A stretch of DNA of 50,879 nt from assembly GCA_002478145.1 (NCBI GenBank), contig DLMI01000066.1:1-50879 (forward strand), written 5' to 3'. The notes beneath the pieces were generated by a model. It was not told the origin of the DNA. It did no database searches and was given only the letters and a program-made list of their open reading frames with translations. The DNA is from Acidobacteria bacterium UBA7540 (GTDB lineage: Bacteria; Acidobacteriota; Terriglobia; UBA7540). Numbering within the stretch: position 1 is the first letter of the stretch; each line of letters opens with the position of its first letter. Below, one piece after another: positions 45,052 to 50,879 of this stretch. Both the position numbers and the translations under genes were made by a program.

Positions 45052-45207
45052 GGCGTCTTGAAGATTCTCCCGCTGACTGGGTTTAGGAGCGTCGGAATTG
45101 CTCTGCTAACCTGAGAGGCATTACTCGAGGTTCGGTTCGAGTTGGAAGCACTTTTGCCTGACTTGCAGCCGCCGGTCGCAACTTCCCAGCCTTGTAGCGC
45201 CTGACTC

Positions 45208-47523
45208 CTACGATTCAGATTGGCTGGCGGAATCCTCGTTGGTGTCCTGCCCGTACCCATACCCGTACCCGTAGCGGTAAAAGCCATACCCATCGCCATA
45301 CCCGTAGCCGCCTTGCTTGTGCACGTCAACACTGTTCAACGCCACGCCGAGAATGCGGGCGCCGGTATGGTAAAGTAATTCTCGGGCGCGGCGGACGACG
45401 TCGTAAGGCGTACCGTAGGCCCTTGTTACTAGCACCACTGCGTCGGTAAGAGTGGAAAGTATTCGGCTGTCGGAGACGGTCAGCAAAGGTGGAGAATCGA
45501 CAAGCACGTATTCAAACTGCGACCGCAGCTTGTTTAACAATTCCGGCGTGACGGGCGAGGAAAGAACTTCTGCCGGATTGGGGGGAATGGGCCCGCAAGG
45601 AATCACGCTTAAGTTCGGAACGCCGGGCACCGGCAGGATGGCATCGGCCAACTCAACGTGGCCCGTGAGGCACTGGACAAAGCCCGGTTTGTTTTCCACG
45701 CCTGTCGACCGGTGGCAGGAAGGCTTCCGCATGTCGCAATCAACAATCACCACCTTGCTTCCCAGGCTGGCGAGCATAGCTCCCAGGTTGACCGTTATGG
45801 TAGTCTTGCCTTCAGACGGCACGGCGCTTGTAATCAGAAGCATCTTCGGCACAGGGTGGGCAGAAAGCAGAATCGAAGTGCGCAGCGAGCGATAGGCCTC
45901 TACAGCCTCACGTCCGGTCTGAACTGCCGGGGCAATGGCGCCGTCGCTACCGTGCTTTACCGTGGCCAGTCCCTTATCGCTCCCCTTGCCTGTGCCGTCG
46001 GGGCTATAGTCCGGAAGGAGGCCGAGCGATGGCAAGCGCAACAACCTCTCCACTTCATCGGGTGTTTTGAGTGTATTGTCGAGGTATTCCTGCAAGAAAG
46101 CCAGCCCGACGCCAAAGGCAGCACCTAGAACGATGCCCAGCGCCAAGTTGAGGGCTACTCTTGGCTTCACGGGGGCTTTGGGTACCTGAGCGGTGTCCAC
46201 GATCCGAACGTTGCTGGCTGTCAGTCCGGCCGAGACCGTAGCCTCCTTCATGCGCGTCAGGAGGCCTTCGTAAAGCTGCTTGTTGGCATCCACCTCGCGC
46301 TTCAAGATATTGTATTGGATGGATTTCTCAGCAACATCATTCACTTCCTTTTTCTGCTCGTCCACGGCTTGAGCCAAAAACTTCTCGTTGGCCAACGCGG
46401 ACCGATAGTCATCCACAATGTTTTCGGCCAGGGCCTTCTTCTGACGGTCAAGGGATTCCTGCATCGCATCGATTTGCTTTTTCAAAGCTATGGCTTTAGG
46501 GTATTCAGGTTTCACTGTGGCCGTCAGTTGGGCGTAATCGCGCTCCAGTTCTGCCAAGCGGGTGGCCAGATTTTGGATCAGACCATTTGATAGAACGCCC
46601 GGCAGGTCCTGAACCCTGCCGGCCTGCACCAAGTTATAAAGCGATTCCTTTTGAAAACGCAGGGCTTGGGCTTTCGTATATTCTTCCTGAAGCTGCTTGA
46701 GCCGTTCGTTGACGAGATTCTGCTTCTCTTCAACAAATATGATGGAGTTGGCTCGCGCGTAGGACTGCAAGGCATCATCGGACTTTTCAAGCTTGGCCTT
46801 GAGCCCCACGAGTTTTCCTGAAAGCCACTCCGACGCCTTGTTGGCCTCATCCCACTTCACCTGAAGGTTTTGATCGATGTAGTCCGTAGAAAGCTGGTTC
46901 GCGATGCGCGCCGCCAATTCAGCATTTTCCGAGTAAAAGGATAACTCGACAAGGTTACTGCGTCGAACCGGACTCACGTCGATGTTGTCTATGAAATGTC
47001 TCACGGTGTTGCGGTAGGCATCCATCGAGCGGTCCGGAGGTTCGGGGTCTGAGGCACTTGGAATCTTATCCGGGACGACCTGGATCAAGCCGAACAGCAA
47101 GCTCCCCTTGTAGAATTCGGGGTAGCGGCACAGTTTCAGGTCATCGATCACATGCTCGGCGAGGGTTCGGCTTTGCAAAACCTTGTATTGAGTCTCCCGG
47201 TAACTTTCAATATCCACGGAAGTGAGTTGGAGAACTTCCTGGAAGTTCAAAACGTTCGGCTGCTCAGGGTTAATCTCGATTAAGACTTTCCCCTCGTAGA
47301 TAGGCTTCTTCTTGAGCGTACCAATGGCCACCGTCGTGAAGACAATTAACAGGCAGGATAAAACCACCCACCGCCGCTTGAGAATGACGTGCAAATAATC
47401 AAGCAGGTGCGGGACTTCTTCGGCCGAGACAGCCAACGCCTCGATAGGTTGTCGCAAACTCTGGGGGCCTGAAAGAACCAAGCTCTGAGCGGGGTCGGTA
47501 GTGGGGACTTCTGCGTTTGCCAT
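45208..47523 (-). CDS. wzc: Wzc-like polysaccharide co-polymerase and tyrosine kinase
   Basis: 771 residues in one chain. Wzz domain with a membrane helix at about 52-70 and a long periplasmic coiled coil (to about 450), a second helix near AAFGVGLAFL, and a C-terminal BY-kinase. Walker A SAVPSEGKTT is at 566-575, Walker A' VVIVDCDMRKP at 591-601, and Walker B YVLVDSPP near 672-679. The tail from 738 is an almost pure Gly-Tyr repeat (GYGYGDGYGFYRYGYGYGYG) with eight tyrosines, followed by an acidic-Ser end. Cycles of tyrosine phosphorylation of this tail control chain length and export. GGTGAT precedes the ATG. It directly follows wza. Confidence 0.95.
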   Translation of the reverse strand: MANAEVPTTDPAQSLVLSGPQSLRQPIEALAVSAEEVPHLLDYLHVILKRRWVVLSCLLIVFTTVAIGTLKKKPIYEGKVLIEINPEQPNVLNFQEVLQLTSVDIESYRETQYKVLQSRTLAEHVIDDLKLCRYPEFYKGSLLFGLIQVVPDKIPSASDPEPPDRSMDAYRNTVRHFIDNIDVSPVRRSNLVELSFYSENAELAARIANQLSTDYIDQNLQVKWDEANKASEWLSGKLVGLKAKLEKSDDALQSYARANSIIFVEEKQNLVNERLKQLQEEYTKAQALRFQKESLYNLVQAGRVQDLPGVLSNGLIQNLATRLAELERDYAQLTATVKPEYPKAIALKKQIDAMQESLDRQKKALAENIVDDYRSALANEKFLAQAVDEQKKEVNDVAEKSIQYNILKREVDANKQLYEGLLTRMKEATVSAGLTASNVRIVDTAQVPKAPVKPRVALNLALGIVLGAAFGVGLAFLQEYLDNTLKTPDEVERLLRLPSLGLLPDYSPDGTGKGSDKGLATVKHGSDGAIAPAVQTGREAVEAYRSLRTSILLSAHPVPKMLLITSAVPSEGKTTITVNLGAMLASLGSKVVIVDCDMRKPSCHRSTGVENKPGFVQCLTGHVELADAILPVPGVPNLSVIPCGPIPPNPAEVLSSPVTPELLNKLRSQFEYVLVDSPPLLTVSDSRILSTLTDAVVLVTRAYGTPYDVVRRARELLYHTGARILGVALNSVDVHKQGGYGYGDGYGFYRYGYGYGYGQDTNEDSASQSES

Positions 47524-47554
47524 TAATCACCAAGTCGAAGCTGGGTCGCACCTA

Positions 47555-48637
47555 TCAGTGTACCCAAATGAGCCATCCCGTGAAAGCTGCAAACGCTGCA
47601 TCGGTGCTTCGTTGGCCCAACAGTTTCTTAGTGCTGTCGGGAACGAAGAGAATATCATCAGCGAGAAGCGTGGTGTCTTGCGCCCTGCCTTTTAGAATTT
47701 GCGACAGGTCAACAGGAACTTCTCTCTTCGATCCATCCTGATTGGTTCTTATGATGCGAGCGGATTTCTTCGCCGCAGTAAAGGTAAGACCTTGCGCCAT
47801 AGCAACTGCCTGAAGGACCGTCATGGTGGGGCGGTCCTCAAGGACAAACCCACCCGGTTTGTTGACCGCTCCTGTCACATACACGACTTCGGCCTTACTC
47901 ACGGAAATAATATCAAGGGGCTTTATCTCAATGTTGAGGCTTTGATCCCTCGTGTAGAGGAGCCTGTTGAGGTCGATTTCAATTTGGTCCGGCCCGCGAA
48001 TGTGCATTCCATCCACCGGCTGCAAATCCCCAAAGCCACTCTTGCGCGTGACCAGAACTGTGCGTCCCGCTGCCGATGTGCCGCGCTTGCCGAAACCACC
48101 GGCCATCGAGAGCATTTCAATCAGGGTGCGCCGGCCAGTAAGGGGATAAAGCCCAGGCTTTTCCACCGCCCCGATGACAGATACGGGCTTAGCCTTGAAT
48201 TGGTTAACAAAAACCATTACCTGAGGGTCCTGGAGGTAATTCTCACCCCATTTGTCCTCCAGCTCTTTCCGGAGCTGCTCCGTGGTCAAACCGGCCGCTT
48301 GGACGCGGCCGATTAAGGGGAGGGAGATCATCCCATCGTTGGCAACTCGAACGATTTTTGACAATTCAGGAACGTTAAAGACCTCGATATTGATCACGTC
48401 CTCAGGTCCCAGTATGTAATTGGAACCGATGGGGCCACCGAAGTGCTGGTCAGAGTTTTCTTGCGTCTTTCCCTCTGTTGTATCCGCGTTGTCCGTGGAA
48501 TCTTGAATCCCTTGGATATCTTGGGAAGGAGGCTTATCCTGGGCATCCTGCGCGCGCAATTGTGGCAAGGTAAGGAGAAACACGGACCACAGAAAAACTG
48601 TGAGCCCCCAAAATACACGTTCCAGAAGACCCTTCAT
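47555..48637 (-). CDS. wza: Wza-like polysaccharide export protein
   Basis: 360 residues. A signal peptide of about 30 residues (FWGLTVFLWSVFLLTLPQLR, then AQ) with no lipobox cysteine, unlike E. coli Wza. After an acidic linker comes the export domain: YILGPEDVINIEVFNVPELS with VRVANDGMISLPLIGRVQAA, then two SLBB domains (KPVSVIGAVEKPGLYPLTGR and VVYVTGAVNKPGGFVLEDRP). The start at 48637 has GAGGCGGA in front; the open frame to 48721 reaches the promoter. It is the first gene of the polysaccharide operon and would form the outer-membrane part of the exporter with Wzc. Confidence 0.93.
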   Translation of the reverse strand: MKGLLERVFWGLTVFLWSVFLLTLPQLRAQDAQDKPPSQDIQGIQDSTDNADTTEGKTQENSDQHFGGPIGSNYILGPEDVINIEVFNVPELSKIVRVANDGMISLPLIGRVQAAGLTTEQLRKELEDKWGENYLQDPQVMVFVNQFKAKPVSVIGAVEKPGLYPLTGRRTLIEMLSMAGGFGKRGTSAAGRTVLVTRKSGFGDLQPVDGMHIRGPDQIEIDLNRLLYTRDQSLNIEIKPLDIISVSKAEVVYVTGAVNKPGGFVLEDRPTMTVLQAVAMAQGLTFTAAKKSARIIRTNQDGSKREVPVDLSQILKGRAQDTTLLADDILFVPDSTKKLLGQRSTDAAFAAFTGWLIWVH

Positions 48638-48723
48638 TTCCGCCTCGATATGGATTGCATCTCTCGGCGCCTCGCTGTGAGCAAGTCGGTGAGGAGATTG
48701 GCGCGTAAAGCCTTGAAGCAAAT

Positions 48724-48752
48724 AGTCTACCTGCGCGCCAAGACAATGTCAA
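48724..48752 (-). promoter_or_regulatory. Promoter of the polysaccharide operon
   Basis: On the minus strand TTGACA (48752-48747) and TAGACT (48729-48724) stand 17 bases apart. Transcription would begin near 48717, about 80 bases before the wza ATG. It is one of the best promoter matches in the window. The adjoining gap up to 49254 holds a second promoter in the opposite sense and a cluster of repeated sites, described separately. Confidence 0.65.
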
Positions 48753-48920
48753 TCTAAAATGAACTTCACACACCTCCAGTTGCTCCGCTGCAGCGCCTTT
48801 CAACAAGCTGCAAAGTTGTTCAGTGATCTGCAAGGCTGATATTAGGGGAAGAGATTCGAGAGAGTGCGGTTGCGGAAGGGCTTCCGGCGGGTCGCAGAAA
48901 AAGGGTATTGGTGTTCGGGA

Positions 48921-48975
48921 TGCAGGGAAATCCGCTTGTGGTTTTTCCCTGACTCCTGCAAAGCCGTGCAGGGAA
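48921..48975. promoter_or_regulatory. Cluster of four TGCAGGGAA-type half sites between divergent promoters
   Basis: TGCAGGGAAA (48921-48930), its inverse TTTCCCTG (48944-48951), CCTGCA (48955-48960) and TGCAGGGAA (48967-48975). The four can pair in two exclusive ways: first with second and third with fourth, or first with third and second with fourth. If both flanking promoters are right, the cluster lies outside both transcripts and is better read as a binding site than as an attenuator. Confidence 0.4.
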
Positions 48976-49021
48976 TCACCTCTATCTGGGGCACTCACTC
49001 CCACCCCACTATCAACTATGC

Positions 49022-49049
49022 TTGGTTTCCCGAACTTCTATCGTATAAT
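49022..49049 (+). promoter_or_regulatory. Promoter of the TPR gene
   Basis: TTGGTT (49022-49027) and a perfect TATAAT (49044-49049) with a 16-base spacer, on the plus strand. The transcript would have a leader of about 200 bases before the ATG at 49255. Confidence 0.5.
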
Positions 49050-49085
49050 AGAGCCGCAATTTCTAGTAATTGGAGGCGACCCCGC

Positions 49086-49166
49086 GTGAGCAGCAGGTTT
49101 TCACTTACCGGACACGGCGCTGAGAGATTTCCCCTCCCTGTAGCGCCCTCGCGGGAGGATGCCTGA
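49086..49166 (+). CDS. Possible leader peptide before the TPR gene
   Basis: A frame of 26 codons from GTG at 49086, with GGAGG nine bases in front (49072-49076), ending at the TGA of 49164-49166. That stop overlaps an ATG (TGATG) of another short frame, which in turn overlaps the TPR start. The peptide (SSRFSLTGHGAERF) has no family or run of one amino acid. A translated leader that couples to the main gene is possible; chance is a fair alternative. Confidence 0.25.
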   Translation: MSSRFSLTGHGAERFPLPVAPSREDA

Positions 49167-49254
49167 TGGGGTTTGTACACCAGGGGAGGCGCGCGTCAGG
49201 CTGCCCAAGCTGCGCCAGGATTCGGATCGTACCAACTCAAGTGGGACGGAGAGT

Positions 49255-50538
49255 ATGCAAATTGCCATAAAAACGAAACCTGCACGGGCGTTGCTGGTCA
49301 GTGTAGAGGCTGCAATGCTCCTGATGCTGATAGGATGGGTGGGTAAGGCCTACCTCGCAGATGTGCTGGCGAGTAGGCCGACAGTGGGCAACCTCGAGCG
49401 TGCGGTCAAACTCGACCCGAGCGATGCCGACTACCATATGCGATTGGGTGGCATTTACGAGTACAGCCCCCTTGATCTCCAACTTGAAAAGGCCGAGGAC
49501 CATCTTCGCCGCGCTGCGCATCTTGATTCCTATGACCCTCAAACTTGGCTCGAATTGGCGGCCGCGCTGGAGCTCCAGGGCCGAATAGCGGAGGCAGGAG
49601 CCTGCCTGCGTCAGGTGGATCTCCTGGCGCCAGATCTCCCTGCTTATCAATGGCCAATTGCCAATTTCTACTTGTTGCAGGGCAGTATCGACGAAGCTTT
49701 CCGGCATTTTAGGGTTGTGCTTGCCGGTACGTCGCAATATGACAGCAATGTCTTTGGCTTGGCTTGGAAGGCTACCGACGATGCTGGGAAGATTCTTCAG
49801 CAACTGATTCCTGAGCGAGTCACGACCGAATTCAGTTATTTGAATTTTCTGGTCGCCGGGCATCGCTTGAATGAGGCACAGGCCGTCTGGAAACGAATTG
49901 TGGCCGGGCGAGAGGCATTCTCTCCCGGCCAGAGTTCCCCCTACATCGACAGCCTTATCGGGGCTCAACGGGCGGACGAGGCGTACCAGGTTTGGACTGA
50001 CCTCCAGAAAAAGGGGCTCATTCGATACTCGTCGTTGCCATCCGAAAAGAATCTCCTTTCCAATGGCGATTTCGAGGACGAATTGTTGAATATGGGCTTT
50101 GACTGGAGAATCATTTCGGTTGAAGGTGTCTATGCAGGTCTGGATACCTCGACCTATCACTCGCCTAGTCACGCCCTCTTGGTTCAATTCCCGGGTAAGC
50201 AGAACCTGCTGTACGGGCACGTTTACCAGTACGTAAAAGTATCACCCGGCCAATCCTACCGCCTTCAGGCCTTCATGAAAACCGAAGACATTACAACCGA
50301 CAGCGGCCCTCGCCTGGGAGTGTCCGATCCTTACAATGTTGCAGCCTTGGACAAATTAACTGACGATTTGACCGGCACTAGCGACGGATGGACCTCTTTG
50401 CTCTTGGATTTCGCGACCGGGCCAAAGACCAAATTGATCGCGGTTAAGCTTTTCCGCTTGCCAAGCAAGAAGTTCGACAATCTCATTTCGGGGAAGGTTT
50501 GGCTGGATGACGTCCGGCTTACTCCCTTGCAGAAATGA
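49255..50538 (+). CDS. Membrane-anchored TPR protein with carbohydrate-binding-like domain
   Basis: 427 residues. One membrane anchor at about 12-34 (LLVSVEAAMLLMLIGWVGKA). Residues 45-240 are helical repeats of TPR type (NLERAVKLDPSDADYHMRLG; AEDHLRRAAHLDSYDPQTWL; EAGACLRQVDLLAPDLPAYQ; IDEAFRHFRVVLAG). Residues about 275-427 form a beta-sandwich like CBM4/9 modules, starting NLLSNGDFEDELLNMGFDWR and ending KVWLDDVRLTPLQ. The frame reaches back to 49159, but GGAGAG before the ATG at 49255 decides. It faces away from the wza operon across a shared regulatory region and may assist assembly or retention of the polysaccharide; this role is inferred only from place and domains. Confidence 0.85.
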   Translation: MQIAIKTKPARALLVSVEAAMLLMLIGWVGKAYLADVLASRPTVGNLERAVKLDPSDADYHMRLGGIYEYSPLDLQLEKAEDHLRRAAHLDSYDPQTWLELAAALELQGRIAEAGACLRQVDLLAPDLPAYQWPIANFYLLQGSIDEAFRHFRVVLAGTSQYDSNVFGLAWKATDDAGKILQQLIPERVTTEFSYLNFLVAGHRLNEAQAVWKRIVAGREAFSPGQSSPYIDSLIGAQRADEAYQVWTDLQKKGLIRYSSLPSEKNLLSNGDFEDELLNMGFDWRIISVEGVYAGLDTSTYHSPSHALLVQFPGKQNLLYGHVYQYVKVSPGQSYRLQAFMKTEDITTDSGPRLGVSDPYNVAALDKLTDDLTGTSDGWTSLLLDFATGPKTKLIAVKLFRLPSKKFDNLISGKVWLDDVRLTPLQK

Positions 50539-50845
50539 GATGCTTTTGGGAACTATTTCACCCAACCTCATTTTTGATTCGCTCGAGAACAACTGAAAGG
50601 CAGTCAAGCTAGTCGAGATGCGGCACATGTAGCGCAGAACCCGCCACCCCGTCCTTGCGAGCCCTCAGCTTTTTTACTTTCGTGCCCAAGCAGAGGTTTA
50701 CCTGTCCTCGGGCCTGCGGTCTGTGCGTCAATTCGAGGTGGGTCGTCGTTGAAGCGGGCATGATTCTCGGGATTATGTCTTTGACAGACCCACTTGAGTG
50801 TTTTCGTTACCTCACCGTCGAATCAGGTTGTAGATCCAAGTGCAG
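50539..50845. other. Gap after the TPR gene
   Basis: No coding frame is supported. A weak hairpin (TTGGG/CCCAA, followed by CCTCATTTTT) lies just after the stop at 50538 and could end transcription. A perfect TTGACA at 50781-50786 has no good partner 17 bases on, so I do not call a promoter. Confidence 0.4.
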
Positions 50846-50879
50846 ATGCGTGTGGCTATTGCTGATTCCGATGAAGGTG
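50846..50879 (+). CDS. Possible start of a gene cut by the window edge
   Basis: ATG at 50846 opens a frame reading MRVAIADSDEG up to the window end. No ribosome site is visible; a GTG two codons earlier is in the same frame. Eleven codons are too few to name a product. Confidence 0.2.
   Translation, partial: MRVAIADSDEG

Noticed and set aside
45121..45145. tRNA-like T arm (GGTTCGAGT) before rfbF
   Set aside because: No anticodon or acceptor stem can be built around it; it is only a small ACTCGA/TCGAGT hairpin.
48901..48985. c-di-GMP-I riboswitch
   Set aside because: CAGGGAAATCC and GCAAAGCC recall its conserved parts, but the tetraloop and receptor, the second helix and the closing stem do not fit, and the site lies upstream of both predicted transcript starts.

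Overview
The window looks like a chromosomal segment of a diderm soil bacterium, most probably an Acidobacteriota. The VWFA protein at 3493-4491 is of the type found again and again in that phylum, TolC- and Wza-type outer-membrane proteins are present, and base composition is moderately GC-rich. I saw no tRNA, rRNA, CRISPR array or intact transposase gene.

Region 1 (1-5639, plus strand): about 800 bp without a supported gene, a membrane-anchored coiled-coil protein, a small XRE regulator, an intergenic interval packed with inverted-repeat elements, and a VWFA protein translationally coupled to a sortase. The sortase frame is broken by one TAG just before the expected catalytic arginine. The same frame then stays open for 118 codons to a hairpin.

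Region 2 (5723-13087, minus strand): a compact efflux operon, tetR - TolC-like - HlyD-like - two ABC ATPases - two ABC-2 permeases. It resembles E. coli cecR-ybhGFSR, with the double ATPase split into two genes and an outer-membrane channel added. A good promoter and a palindromic operator lie in front of tetR.

Region 3 (13375-15608, minus): a two-gene unit of an AmmeMemoRadiSam-type radical SAM protein and a DUF362 protein, both with Tat-like N-termini. A 611-bp spacer with inverted arrays of degenerate 7-base repeats follows.

Region 4 (16220-48752, minus): about 32 kb of co-oriented genes for a surface polysaccharide. Reading in the direction of transcription: Wza export channel and Wzc tyrosine kinase; a CDP-sugar module (rfbF, rfbG, two C-methyltransferases, a cupin epimerase, an NAD-dependent reductase/epimerase); a CmcI-like methyltransferase; flippase; five glycosyltransferases; two polymerase/ligase-like membrane proteins; a secreted beta-helix protein; gmd-rmd for GDP-D-rhamnose; galE; a WbaP-like initiating transferase; rmlA-rmlB-rmlD for dTDP-L-rhamnose; and gmhB-gmhA for heptose phosphates. 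Three gene remnants (a nucleotidyltransferase 3' end, a sugar-transferase 3' end, a shortened methyltransferase) and several intergenic inverted repeats suggest the locus was assembled by module exchange. A strong promoter precedes wza, and a second candidate precedes the WbaP-like gene.

Region 5 (48753-50879): a divergent regulatory region, a plus-strand TPR protein with a C-terminal carbohydrate-binding-like domain, and possibly the first codons of another gene at the right edge.
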